A stretch of DNA of 64,000 nt from Sphingobacterium athyrii (GTDB lineage: Bacteria; Bacteroidota; Bacteroidia; Sphingobacteriales; Sphingobacteriaceae), in the NCBI RefSeq assembly GCF_003071065.1, contig NZ_QCXX01000003.1, positions 124,001 through 188,000 on the forward strand, given 5' to 3'. This document shows positions 45,640 to 55,188 of the stretch, piece after piece. Numbering within the stretch: the stretch's first letter is position 1; each line of letters opens with the position of its first letter. The notes beneath the pieces were generated by a model that searched no databases, was not told the origin of the DNA, and worked only from the letters and a program-made list of their open reading frames with translations. The position numbers were made by a program, and so were the translations under genes.

Positions 45640-48099
45640 ATGGAAAATGCCATTGTGAAGTGTGTAAGTGTATTGTTGACCATTTTATTGATGAATACGA
45701 CAGTATTGTTTGCTCAAAAGAGATCCGAGCTGATCATGTGGTATGACCAGCCTGCAGATTCCATGATCTGGGAACAGGCTTTGCCACTCGGAAATGGAAG
45801 AATGGGAGCCATGATTTATGGAATTCCAGCCCACGAGAAAATACAGCTCAACGAAGAGACGATATGGGCTGGAGGGCCTTATCGCAATGATAATAAGAAG
45901 AGTGGAGCTGCTTTAAAAACAATTCAGAACGATATTTTCGCTGGTAGATTAGCTGCGGCTGATAAACTTGCAAACGAAACTTTTTTCACAAAAACACATG
46001 GCATGCCTTATCAAACTGCGGGAAACATCTTACTGAGATTTCCGGGCCATGAACAATATCAGGACTATTATCGTGCTCTTGATCTTGAGCGTGCTATCTC
46101 CTTAACGCAATATACCGTAAATGGAATTACTTTCACGCGCGAAATTTTTGCCTCCTTTGCCGATGATGTGATTGTAATGCAAATCACATCGAGTAAAAAA
46201 GGGGGGATAAACTGTGAATTGAGCTATGAAAATGAGTCGCGACATCGCGTTTTCAAAAGTGCACGCTCATTAGCCCTGGAGGGAAAGGGAAGTGACCATG
46301 AGGGGATCTCGGGACAAATTGTCTATCAAACGCACACAGCCGTTCAAAATACAGATGGGGTAGTCGATATTTCAGATACTAAAATTGAGGTGAAGGGAGC
46401 TAGTAGAATTCGGATATATGTATCAGTTGCGACCAATTTTAAACATTATAATCTTTTGGGGGCTGATCCTTTTGCCAGAGCTGCTGATCGGTTGCAAAGT
46501 GCAATGTCCCATAGTTATGAACTTGCATTGAAACATCATAAAGAGATCTATGCAAGGCAGTTTCAGCGCTTCAAGCTACAACTGGGTGAAGAGAGGCATG
46601 CAGAGAGCCAGCCGGTACCGACCCGTATAGCTAACTTTACACAAACACAAGACCCTAAACTTGTAGCTCTGCTGGTCCAATTCGGACGTTATTTGCTGAT
46701 TTGTTCGTCACAACCCGGGGGACAGCCCGCCAACCTACAAGGAATATGGAATAGGTCTAGGTCACCGGCGTGGGACAGTAAATATACCATCAATATAAAT
46801 ACCGAGATGAACTATTGGCCTGCGGATGTGACCAACCTCTCGCATACGCTGCAACCTCTATTTGAGATGATCAAGGAGCTTAGTGAAAGCGGAAAAGAGA
46901 CTGCTCAAACGATGTACAATGCCCGAGGTTGGGTTGCTCATCACAATACGGATATATGGCGCGTAACGAGCCCAATTGATTTCGCAGCGGCTGGAATGTG
47001 GCCCAGTGGTGGATTATGGCTATCTCAGCATCTTTGGGAACATTACCTGTTTAGCGGAGACAAAGTATTTTTAAAGCAAGTTTATCCCATTATGAAAGGG
47101 GCCAGTGAGTTTCTACTTTCGGCACTTATACGACATCCGGGGTATCCCTACAAAGACTGGAGGGTACTTTGCCCTTCTATATCTCCGGAACAGGGGCCTT
47201 TGTCTGCAGGTGTGACAATGGACAATCAGCTCTGCTTTGACATGTTGACCCGTACGGCTAAGGCGGCAGAAATCCTGGGTGTAGACAACCATTTCAGAGA
47301 TAGTCTGTTGGTAACGGTAAAACGTATTCCACCCATGCAAATCGGCAAATATAGCCAATTGCAGGAGTGGCTAGAGGACCTGGATGATCCCCAGAATCAG
47401 CATAGGCACGTGTCGCATTTATATGGCTTATTTCCCAGTAATCAGATTTCGCCTGTTCGTACCCCCGAATTGTTTGAAGCAGCGCGCAACTCATTAATGT
47501 ACCGCGGTGATTTTGCAACGGGGTGGTCTATTGGTTGGAAAATCAATTTATGGGCACGGCTATTGGATGGAAATCACGCCTACGAAATCATAAAAAAGAT
47601 GTTGACAATATCTGATCAAAATCATCCTGATGGAAGAACCTATCCGAATATGTTTACTGCTCATCCTCCCTTCCAGATCGACGGCAATTTTGGATTGACA
47701 GCAGGTGTAGCGGAAATGTTGGTTCAAAGTCATGACGGCGCTATACATCTGTTACCGGCTATTCCAGATCGCTGGAAACAAGGCACGGTAAAGGGGATTA
47801 AGGCACGAGGTGGTTTTGAAATTGAACTCTATTGGGAAAATGGACATATAAAAAAGGTTATTGTGTCTTCATCACTTGGTGGAAACTTGCGATTAAGAAC
47901 AGCATCAGCACTGCGAGGAAAGGGTTTGCAAAAGGTTAATAAAGTACAGCCTAACCCTTTGTTAGTTCCAGCAACAACGCCCGCAGCCATGATTTCGCCG
48001 GACGCAAATTTGAAAGGAAACAAGTTGCAGGGCTATTATGAATATGACGTGCCCACTGCGCCTGGAGGAAAGTATACTTTTACTGGTCTATGGAATTAA
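45640..48099 (+). CDS. GH95 exo-glycosidase, likely alpha-L-galactosidase (or alpha-L-fucosidase)
   Basis: The 819-aa exported enzyme matches GH95 along its length: ALPLGNGRMGAMIYG and NEETIWAGGP in the N-terminal beta-sandwich, then the (alpha/alpha)6 barrel with ININTEMNYWPA, the acidic EWLEDLDDP with the general acid, and HPPFQIDGNFG with the base-assisting Asp. At the position before the two catalytic-site Asn (385, 387), where as I recall the Bifidobacterium 1,2-alpha-L-fucosidase has His, this protein has Thr383. Thr at this place was linked to L-galactose specificity in the Bacteroides ovatus arabinoxylan enzyme. L-galactose caps the side chains of cereal glucuronoarabinoxylan, fitting the neighbours. 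Specificity is inferred. Confidence 0.9.
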   Translation: MENAIVKCVSVLLTILLMNTTVLFAQKRSELIMWYDQPADSMIWEQALPLGNGRMGAMIYGIPAHEKIQLNEETIWAGGPYRNDNKKSGAALKTIQNDIFAGRLAAADKLANETFFTKTHGMPYQTAGNILLRFPGHEQYQDYYRALDLERAISLTQYTVNGITFTREIFASFADDVIVMQITSSKKGGINCELSYENESRHRVFKSARSLALEGKGSDHEGISGQIVYQTHTAVQNTDGVVDISDTKIEVKGASRIRIYVSVATNFKHYNLLGADPFARAADRLQSAMSHSYELALKHHKEIYARQFQRFKLQLGEERHAESQPVPTRIANFTQTQDPKLVALLVQFGRYLLICSSQPGGQPANLQGIWNRSRSPAWDSKYTININTEMNYWPADVTNLSHTLQPLFEMIKELSESGKETAQTMYNARGWVAHHNTDIWRVTSPIDFAAAGMWPSGGLWLSQHLWEHYLFSGDKVFLKQVYPIMKGASEFLLSALIRHPGYPYKDWRVLCPSISPEQGPLSAGVTMDNQLCFDMLTRTAKAAEILGVDNHFRDSLLVTVKRIPPMQIGKYSQLQEWLEDLDDPQNQHRHVSHLYGLFPSNQISPVRTPELFEAARNSLMYRGDFATGWSIGWKINLWARLLDGNHAYEIIKKMLTISDQNHPDGRTYPNMFTAHPPFQIDGNFGLTAGVAEMLVQSHDGAIHLLPAIPDRWKQGTVKGIKARGGFEIELYWENGHIKKVIVSSSLGGNLRLRTASALRGKGLQKVNKVQPNPLLVPATTPAAMISPDANLKGNKLQGYYEYDVPTAPGGKYTFTGLWN

Positions 48100-48131
48100 C
48101 CCTATTATTTAACCTGATCAACAACTTAACA

Positions 48132-49682
48132 ATGAAAATTATCGTGCTTGCTCTATCTTTTTTTGCCCTGTTTACAATCGCTTCAGCGCAACAGGCGAAA
48201 AACCCGATCATTTTTGCTGATGTACCTGATATGTCGATGATACGTGTTGGCGATACCTATTACATGAGTAGTACAACCATGCATATGAATCCCGGACTTC
48301 CGATTATGAAATCCAAAGATCTAGTTAATTGGAAATTGGTAAATTATGCGTATAACATTTTGGGAGATACCGAGGAACTAAATCTGTCGCAGCATAAAAA
48401 TGCATATGGACATGGCTCGTGGGCAAGCAGCTTGCGTTTCCATGATGGTAAATACTATGTCAGTACATTTTCCGCAAATACAGGAAAAACGCATATCTAC
48501 ACAACAAGAGATATAGAAAATGGTCCATGGGAAGCAAAAGAATTTATGCCAATGCTGCACGATCACAGCTTATTCTTTGAGCATGGAAAGACCTATATAT
48601 TGTGGGGCGGGGGGCGTTTGCATATGGCCGAATTGGCACCAGATTTTTCAGGTATAAAACCCGGGACGGAGCGGATACTTATCCAAGATGCTTCTTTGCC
48701 AAGCTTGCCGAAAAACGGAAAAATGGGCTTGCCTGCCGAAGGTTCACAAATGTTCAAGATAAATGGTATGTATTATCTTTTTAATATTTCTTGGCCAGCA
48801 GGGGGAATGCGTACGGTTATCGTGCATCGTGCTGCCCGACTTGAAGGACCTTACGAAGGCAGGATGGTCCTACAGGATCAGGGGGTAGCACAAGGTGGCT
48901 TGATTGATATGCCGAACGGGCAGTGGTATGCTTATCTTTTCCAAGATCATGGCGCAGTTGGTCGAATTCCATTTTTAGTGCCTGTCGACTGGGAAAACGG
49001 ATGGCCTGTACTAGGTGTTCAGGGGAAAGTACCAGTTGAATTAAACCTTTCAGCTAATCAGTCTCTTATACCGGGTATTGTCAATTCAGATGATTTTAAC
49101 AGAAAAAAAGGCCAGTCAGACTTGCCTTTGGTATGGCAATGGAATCATAATCCGGATCCTAAACTATGGTCGGTAACTGAGCGCAAGGGCTTCTTGCGAT
49201 TGAAGACCGGGGAACTTACTGATGATTTTTTACGAGCCAAAAACACGTTGACGCAACGAACTATTGGACCTTTATGCAGTGGTTCCATTGCTATGGATAT
49301 ATCACAGATGAAAGATGGTGATTTCGCTGGCTTGTCCCTGTTGCAGAAGAACTATGGTCTTCTAGGGGTCCTTATGGAGGGAAACAACAAATCACTGGTA
49401 ATGGTCAATGCTACGACAGGAATTCCGGAAGAAGTAGCCAAGATCAGCTTGCAGGAGCAACGTATATTTCTGAAAGCGAGCTGTGATTTTACCAATAAAA
49501 GAGACATTGCCGAGTTCTTTTACAGTACGGATGGACAGCATTGGACGGCCATAGGCAGTCCATTGAAAATGAGCTATACGATACCTCATTTTATGGGGTA
49601 TAGGTTTGGAATTTTTAACTATGCCAGTAAGGCAGCTGGTGGCTATGTTGATATTGATTATTTTCAAATTACGCCAAATTAA
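48132..49682 (+). CDS. GH43 exo-enzyme with C-terminal concanavalin-like domain
   Basis: Starting at the ATG that gives a signal peptide (MKIIVLALSFFALF), the protein is 516 aa. The GH43 five-bladed propeller spans about residues 22-310, with the base Asp33 in VPDMSMIRVG, the transition-state-modulating Asp near NMLHDHSLFFE, and the acid Glu in GLPAEGSQMFKING. A beta-xylosidase C-terminal domain of concanavalin fold follows (about 325-515). Enzymes of this architecture remove xylose or arabinofuranose from arabinoxylan oligosaccharides in the periplasm. The 3' end of GH95 overlaps only the longer alternative start, not this one. The next GH43 begins 6 bp after its stop. Confidence 0.9.
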   Translation: MKIIVLALSFFALFTIASAQQAKNPIIFADVPDMSMIRVGDTYYMSSTTMHMNPGLPIMKSKDLVNWKLVNYAYNILGDTEELNLSQHKNAYGHGSWASSLRFHDGKYYVSTFSANTGKTHIYTTRDIENGPWEAKEFMPMLHDHSLFFEHGKTYILWGGGRLHMAELAPDFSGIKPGTERILIQDASLPSLPKNGKMGLPAEGSQMFKINGMYYLFNISWPAGGMRTVIVHRAARLEGPYEGRMVLQDQGVAQGGLIDMPNGQWYAYLFQDHGAVGRIPFLVPVDWENGWPVLGVQGKVPVELNLSANQSLIPGIVNSDDFNRKKGQSDLPLVWQWNHNPDPKLWSVTERKGFLRLKTGELTDDFLRAKNTLTQRTIGPLCSGSIAMDISQMKDGDFAGLSLLQKNYGLLGVLMEGNNKSLVMVNATTGIPEEVAKISLQEQRIFLKASCDFTNKRDIAEFFYSTDGQHWTAIGSPLKMSYTIPHFMGYRFGIFNYASKAAGGYVDIDYFQITPN

Positions 49683-49688
49683 AACGAT

Positions 49689-51065
49689 ATGAAACGACTT
49701 TTTTTTATGCGGGTAATTTTCGGGTTTTCCATCATGCTTTTCGTAACAATTAATGTATTAATGGCTCAGAATCCGATTGTACAAACCGCATATACGGCAG
49801 ATCCAGCACCTATGGTGTATAATAATCGCCTATATCTCTATACAACACATGATGAAGATGAATCCACCTGGTTTAATATGAACAATTGGCGTGTATATTC
49901 TACCAATGATATGGTCAACTGGACCGATCATGGTGCGATCTTGTCCTATACCGATTTTGAGTGGGCCAAAGGTGACGCTTGGGCAGCGCAATGTGTAGAG
50001 AAAAATGGTAAGTTTTATTTATATGTTCCCGTGATCTCCAAATTGAATAATCGAGGAGCAATTGGGGTGGCAGTTGCGGACAGTCCATTGGGACCATTTC
50101 ATGATCCTTTGGGAAAACCGCTTGTGCAAAGTGAATGGGGGGATATTGATCCGACTGTATTTGTTGATGACGACGGACAGGTACATATGTATTGGGGTAA
50201 TCCACAATTGAAATATGTAAAACTCAATGCAGATATGATCTCCTATCAGGGTGATATTGTGGAAGTTCCCATGACGGCAGCATCATTCGGTAGAAGAGAG
50301 GGGGATCCCAAACGCCCCTCCAATTACGAGGAAGGACCCTGGTTGTACAAAAGAAATAGTCTATATTACCTTTTTTGGCCGGGAGGACCTTTACCTGAAT
50401 TTATTGGCTATTCGACCAGTAAAAAAGCGGAGGGTCCATGGAAATATGGTGGAGTGGTGATGCCTGCGGAAGGGAGGGCTTTTACCAATCACCCAGGTGT
50501 GATCGATTTTAAAGGAAAGAGTTACTTCTTCTATCACAATGGCGCCTTACCGGGAGGGGGAGGTTTCACGCGCTCAGTCGCTGTTCAGGAATTGAAGTTT
50601 AATCCTGATGGTAGCATCCTGCCCATGAAAATGACTGCTGGGATTGCCGAAGCTCTTACCCATGTGGACCCTTATAGCCTAATACAGGCCGAAACAATTT
50701 CCTGGTCTGAACATGTTAAATCGTTCCAAAATAATAAAGTGGGCGTTTTTATTAAAGCGCTTAAAAACGGTGCTTATACTTGTATAAAAAACGTTGATTT
50801 TGGCGACAAGGGGGCAACGACTTTCTTCGCACGGGTAGGCACAACACACAATGGCGGTGTCAGTATGGAGGTGAGGTCAAACGCGGTGGATGGTCCTATC
50901 CTAACGACGATACAAGTTCCAATAACGGGTGGAGACGACAGATGGACTACGATAGACACTCCGCTTTCCGACAAGGTGTCAGGTGTCCATGACTTGTACT
51001 TTGTCTTTAAAGGTAAGGCTCCATCCAATATTCTTTTTTTCGATTGTTGGAAGTTTGGAAAATAA
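49689..51065 (+). CDS. GH43 arabinofuranosidase/xylosidase with C-terminal CBM6-like module
   Basis: The 458-aa exported protein has a GH43 propeller (about residues 27-320) with the base Asp in [11 protein letters not shown], Asp in [13 protein letters not shown] and the acid Glu in [10 protein letters not shown]. The C-terminal region (about 330-458; [38 protein letters not shown]) is a CBM6-like beta-sandwich. This is the common architecture of Bacteroidota arabinoxylan arabinofuranohydrolases. It overlaps nothing and is followed 15 bp later by a decayed esterase remnant. Substrate (L-arabinofuranose on xylan) is inferred from architecture and locus. Confidence 0.92.
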   Translation: MKRLFFMRVIFGFSIMLFVTINVLMAQNPIVQTAYTADPAPMVYNNRLYLYTTHDEDESTWFNMNNWRVYSTNDMVNWTDHGAILSYTDFEWAKGDAWAAQCVEKNGKFYLYVPVISKLNNRGAIGVAVADSPLGPFHDPLGKPLVQSEWGDIDPTVFVDDDGQVHMYWGNPQLKYVKLNADMISYQGDIVEVPMTAASFGRREGDPKRPSNYEEGPWLYKRNSLYYLFWPGGPLPEFIGYSTSKKAEGPWKYGGVVMPAEGRAFTNHPGVIDFKGKSYFFYHNGALPGGGGFTRSVAVQELKFNPDGSILPMKMTAGIAEALTHVDPYSLIQAETISWSEHVKSFQNNKVGVFIKALKNGAYTCIKNVDFGDKGATTFFARVGTTHNGGVSMEVRSNAVDGPILTTIQVPITGGDDRWTTIDTPLSDKVSGVHDLYFVFKGKAPSNILFFDCWKFGK

Positions 51066-51080
51066 AGGAAAAAGTATAGT

Positions 51081-51341
51081 ATGGCGCTGTTCATTGTTTT
51101 GTTACTGTTATTGCTGCCAAGTTTTGGTAAAACACGTGGCCCCTACGATATGGAGATCAACGAACTGGTCATAAGGGATATTATGCTACCAGTTGTCAAG
51201 GACGGACGGCATGCCAAGTTGTATCCAAATATTAAACATCCCCAAGCAGTGCGCTATGCTTAGGGCAATTATCCTGTAGACGCAAATCTGATCAATAAAG
51301 AGGGACTATTGGCAACACCTTTCCGTACCGATAATTGGTAG
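51081..51341 (+). pseudogene. Remnant of a sialate O-acetylesterase (SASA-type carbohydrate esterase)
   Basis: An ATG with a signal-peptide-like start (MALFIVLLLLLLPSF) leads into GPYDMEINELVIRDIML, resembling the N-terminal domain of sialate O-acetylesterases just before their GQSNM block. The text then jumps to HPQAVRYA, an in-frame TAG at 51261-51263 where the family has Trp, and GNYPVDANLINKEGLLATP with FRTDNW, the typical C-terminal end. Some 400 catalytic residues are missing. It therefore looks like an internally deleted, nonsense-bearing esterase gene. The rest of the gap to 51431 shows no feature. Confidence 0.8.
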
Positions 51342-51431
51342 GATAAATCTAATTTAATCAGATAAGTCAATTCGAAAGAGTAACGAACAATTTATAATTC
51401 AGTAATTTAAATAACTAATTTATTCAATTTT

Positions 51432-53531
51432 ATGAAGGGACTAAATATTGTCTTAAAAAAAAGGGCAATGGTATTTGTATTATCCATCGCAGGAATTTTG
51501 TCGACGACAATGGTGGTAGGGCAACAACAAAATGTCGTGAAGGATTTAAGTAAAGGTTTTGTACATCAATCTATCGGTAATCCCTACTTGCCACTTTGGG
51601 AGCATCTTCCTGATGGCGAACCCCGAGTTTTTGAAGATCCGGATCGGCCTGGAAAATATCGTGCTTATATCATTGGTTCACACGATCTGCGTTTTACAAG
51701 TTATTGCGGACCCGACATTCGGATGTGGTCGGCACCTATTGAGGATTTGACGAGCTGGCGTGATGAGGGGGCGATTTTTACCTATCCGATGGATGGCAAA
51801 TGGGACGTCATGTATGCGCCGGATCTTGTTGAGGTCAAACGAAAAGATGGAAAGAAAGAATATTATTTGTTTCCACATAGTCGGGGCGAACATCGTGAAG
51901 CCATGGTCGTTAAAGGAGAAAGACCCAATGGTCCATTTAAACCGGTAAATCTGACTGCGGACGGTAGGCGTACCTTGCCGGGAAGTATCTTGGGATTTGA
52001 TCCCGCAGTATACATTGAGTATGTTACCGATCCGAACGATCCCGATTTCGAAATTGGCTTCCGAGCTTATGGTTTTTGGGGATTTCAACGATCCATGGCA
52101 GCGCAGCTGGATCAGAAAACAATGTATTCGCTGCGACCGGGAACTGAGATTATTAATTATCTATTGCCGGCAAGTGCGCGATATGGTGAGTTACGTGATC
52201 CCAAAGGAACTTCTTATCCCAATATTTTTTCCGGAGAAGATTTGGGTACTTTTAATTTCTTTGAAGCCTCATCGATTCGTAAGGTCGGAAATAAATTTGT
52301 CACAGTATACAGTGGCTATTCTGGGCCAGAATATGGTGTCGGTAGTTCCAACTCGACTTTACGCTATGCCGTCGCGGATTCACCACTAGGGCCCTGGAAG
52401 AGCGGTGGCGTATTGGTTGACTCCCGAGCTCCAGTATTGAATCGAGATGGCTCGGGGATTGAAACCAGTAATGCAGGTCACAATACGCATGGCAGTATTG
52501 AATTAATCAATGGACAATGGTATGTCTTTTATCATAGACCGCCGCGGGGATTTGGTTTTGCCAGACAGGCTGTGGTAGAGCCTATTAAAGTGCAATGGGA
52601 TGAAAAGTCTGTAAAAGAAGGTGGAATGGTTTCCATTCGCGCCTTTGACCCTTACCATGCAAACCTGACCATTAAGGATAAGCAGGGAAAGGAATATAAA
52701 GGCGCGGAGGTTACATCCGAAGGCTTCCATTTTTATGGGTTAGATCCTTACAGGTACTATTCTGCCGGATATGCCTGTTATCTTTCAGATATCAGCCTAC
52801 AGCGGGATTCATGGGATGTCTGGGACAATCATATGCCGGTTACTAATATGAAAAATGGAAATATTGTCGGTTTTAAATATTTTGGCTTCGGTGGTCTTGA
52901 TCAGGATAAGTTTGGATTGAAAGCTTTTAGTGGTACGAAAGTAGGAAATCGCACCGCTTTCGATCTGTTTATCGCTCCAAAAACACGAAGTGCGTTTAAA
53001 GTGAATGTGTGGTTGGATGGTCCTTGGGAGAATGATGTCTGGAAGGGGAAAAAGATTGCCCAAATAGCCATTTCGGCTAATTCCAAACCTGAGGTAACAC
53101 AAGTAACAGTTGATGTTTCAAAATACGTTGATCACCTGGAGGGCAAGCATGCGCTATATCTGGTGGCCGAAGGAGAGGAAGGAAAACCACTCTTTGATTT
53201 TATCGGACTGGGGTTTAGTTCGAAAGATAAGAAAATTGTACGTCCAATATCGCCAACGGTCGATATTATTGTAAATGGCAAAAAACTTGAATTGCCTTCT
53301 ATACCAATTCGGTCTACGGATGAGAATGGCATCATTGGTTACAATACTTACGAGGTCGCATCTCCTATTGAAGTTAAAGGTAAAAATATCCCTATTGTAA
53401 AAGCATCATCAGTTAATCCTGAAGTGAAAATTACGGTCAGACAGGCGAATTCATTGGCAGATCACGCCCAAGTTGACTGTGTTTACAAAGGACAGATGAA
53501 AAGCTATCTGATAAAATATGTTACAGAATAA
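51432..53531 (+). CDS. GH43-family exported protein with large C-terminal extension
   Basis: The 699-aa protein has a signal peptide (to about residue 32) and a five-bladed GH43-like propeller (about 45-400). Candidate catalytic residues are Asp in RVFEDPDRPG, Asp in GSILGFDPAVYIEY and Glu in NFFEASSIRKVG; GHNTHGSIELINGQWYVFYH is the usual last-blade segment. The C-terminal 300 residues comprise a carbohydrate-binding-like domain (about 440-610, YSAGYACYLSD, LDGPWENDVWKGK) and a further beta domain. It is the last gene before a terminator and follows the esterase remnant. The family is clear but subfamily and substrate are not; arabinoxylan or arabinan oligosaccharides are plausible. Confidence 0.85.
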   Translation: MKGLNIVLKKRAMVFVLSIAGILSTTMVVGQQQNVVKDLSKGFVHQSIGNPYLPLWEHLPDGEPRVFEDPDRPGKYRAYIIGSHDLRFTSYCGPDIRMWSAPIEDLTSWRDEGAIFTYPMDGKWDVMYAPDLVEVKRKDGKKEYYLFPHSRGEHREAMVVKGERPNGPFKPVNLTADGRRTLPGSILGFDPAVYIEYVTDPNDPDFEIGFRAYGFWGFQRSMAAQLDQKTMYSLRPGTEIINYLLPASARYGELRDPKGTSYPNIFSGEDLGTFNFFEASSIRKVGNKFVTVYSGYSGPEYGVGSSNSTLRYAVADSPLGPWKSGGVLVDSRAPVLNRDGSGIETSNAGHNTHGSIELINGQWYVFYHRPPRGFGFARQAVVEPIKVQWDEKSVKEGGMVSIRAFDPYHANLTIKDKQGKEYKGAEVTSEGFHFYGLDPYRYYSAGYACYLSDISLQRDSWDVWDNHMPVTNMKNGNIVGFKYFGFGGLDQDKFGLKAFSGTKVGNRTAFDLFIAPKTRSAFKVNVWLDGPWENDVWKGKKIAQIAISANSKPEVTQVTVDVSKYVDHLEGKHALYLVAEGEEGKPLFDFIGLGFSSKDKKIVRPISPTVDIIVNGKKLELPSIPIRSTDENGIIGYNTYEVASPIEVKGKNIPIVKASSVNPEVKITVRQANSLADHAQVDCVYKGQMKSYLIKYVTE

Positions 53532-53574
53532 ATAGATCAATGGTAATTTGTCGAACTTGAAGTTCAGTGTAAGG

Positions 53575-53602
53575 AGAGGGGATCTAGATTCCCTCTTTTT
53601 TT
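53575..53602 (+). terminator. Intrinsic terminator after the transaldolase-GH43 operon
   Basis: AGAGGG (53575-53580) pairs with CCCTCT (53591-53596), with two weaker inner pairs and a small loop, followed by seven T. It lies 43 bp after the GH43 stop and before the promoter element of the symporter gene, so it closes the 42191-53531 operon. Confidence 0.8.
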
Positions 53603-53665
53603 GTGCCCATAAAACGCTTGGGTAGCTCTTGTCTTTGGTAATTTCTTGTATAATATGTTTTTTAA

Positions 53666-53740
53666 ACATTTTTATTGGTATATAAAACATTTGTATCGGG
53701 TGCTGACAACATAGTACTTGTAGTTTTACCCTGACAATTA
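53666..53740 (+). promoter_or_regulatory. Shared promoter element, diverged copy for the symporter-xylanase operon
   Basis: ACATTTTTA starts the element, ACATTTG recurs at position 22 (TTTG at 53690-53693, the same offset as in the other copies) and TAGTTTTA follows at 53721-53728, one base further than in the others. ATAACCAAT occurs at 53751-53759, just before the ATG at 53763. The middle part is not conserved, so this is the weakest of the four copies. Confidence 0.55.
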
Positions 53741-53762
53741 AACTAATCGAATAACCAATTAT

Positions 53763-55175
53763 ATGGATCAATGCATCACAGAGGTAAAGCCCATAAAAGG
53801 CTTTTACAAGCTTTCAATGAAACAAAGGATGGGATTTGGTGCTGGTGACCTTGCTCAGAACCTTATCTATCAGACTGTTTCCATGTATCTATTGATTTTC
53901 TATACCAATGTGTATGGAATTTCAGCCGCTTCGGCGGGAATTATGTTTCTCATTGTTCGTATAGTCGACGTCATATGGGATCCCGTTGTCGGTGCATTTG
54001 TCGATAAGAACAGCCCTCGTATGGGAAAGTATCGGTCATACTTGCTTTTGGGCGGAATTCCGCTTACAGGTTTTGCAATCCTTTGTTTTTGGAATGGGTT
54101 TTCGGGATCACTGACATATGCCTATATCACCTATATAGGATTATCCATGTTATATACATTGGTTAATGTCCCTTATGGAGCTTTGAATGCTTCCTTAACC
54201 CGAGATACGGATGAGGTAACAAAGTTGACATCTACCCGTATGTTTATGGCCAATATAGGTGGGCTGGCTGTGGGATATGGTGTACCGCTTGTGGTGAAAT
54301 ATTTCTCACCCGATGGAAAGATCAATTCGAAGGATTCGGCTGAGGCATGGTTTGTGACAATGCTGATCTATGCTTTGGTCGGCTTAGTGCTTTTATTCTT
54401 TTGTTTTTCGCAAACAAAAGAACGCGTTATTATGGATGAAAAAGATACCGAAAATGTCAAGGTGTCTGATCTTTGGCAGGAATTTAAGCATAACCGACCA
54501 TTGCGGATACTGGCATTTTTCTTCATTACTGCTTTTTCGATGATGGCGATCGGAAACTCGGCAGGGTCCTACTATATGATCTATAACGTAAATGCACCTG
54601 ATATGCTTCCTTATTTCATGGCTTTGGGATCAATACCGGCATTTATTTTTATGCCGCTTATACCAGCTATTAAACGTGCGATCGGAAAGAAGCAAATGTT
54701 TTATGTTTTTTTGGGAATTGCAATCCTGGGCATGATCATGTTATACGTTATTTCAACGAACGAAGCTCTTAAAGGAAATACCTGGCTGGTGTTGAGTGCG
54801 CAATTTATCAAGTCTACGGGTGTTATTGTTGCGACGGGATACATGTGGGCGCTTGTTCCTGAGGTAATATCCTATGGTGAATATAAAACCGGCAAACGCA
54901 TATCCGGGATTGTCAATGCATTGACAGGGATTTTTTACAAAGCCGGTATGGCACTGGGTGGGATCGTTCCGGGATTGGTACTAGCTTATGTGGCATTTGA
55001 TAAAGATAATGTAGCGACACAATCGGACATGGCAGAAAAGGGAATTCTATGGCTCGTAGCTGTTATTCCTGCAATACTTTTATTGTTGGCGATGTATGTG
55101 ATTTCCAAGTATGAGTTGGATGATGCCACTATAGATAAGATCAACAGGGAAATAGAATCCAGAGTTAATTACTAA
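53763..55175 (+). CDS. GPH-family (MFS) sugar:cation symporter, XynP/MelB-like
   Basis: The 470-aa inner-membrane protein has about 12 hydrophobic segments and the pattern of glycoside-pentoside-hexuronide symporters: GFGAGDLAQNLIYQTVSMYL in helix 1, DVIWDPVVGAFVDKN in the helix 2-3 region, and PYGALNASLTRDTDE. Such carriers import xylosides, arabinosides or oligosaccharides with Na+ or H+. The downstream gene encodes a GH10-GH43 protein 13 bp away. Together with the shared promoter element this points to transport of xylo-oligosaccharides from the periplasm. The precise substrate is inferred. Confidence 0.92.
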   Translation: MDQCITEVKPIKGFYKLSMKQRMGFGAGDLAQNLIYQTVSMYLLIFYTNVYGISAASAGIMFLIVRIVDVIWDPVVGAFVDKNSPRMGKYRSYLLLGGIPLTGFAILCFWNGFSGSLTYAYITYIGLSMLYTLVNVPYGALNASLTRDTDEVTKLTSTRMFMANIGGLAVGYGVPLVVKYFSPDGKINSKDSAEAWFVTMLIYALVGLVLLFFCFSQTKERVIMDEKDTENVKVSDLWQEFKHNRPLRILAFFFITAFSMMAIGNSAGSYYMIYNVNAPDMLPYFMALGSIPAFIFMPLIPAIKRAIGKKQMFYVFLGIAILGMIMLYVISTNEALKGNTWLVLSAQFIKSTGVIVATGYMWALVPEVISYGEYKTGKRISGIVNALTGIFYKAGMALGGIVPGLVLAYVAFDKDNVATQSDMAEKGILWLVAVIPAILLLLAMYVISKYELDDATIDKINREIESRVNY

Positions 55176-55188
55176 TCAAAAATAAATC

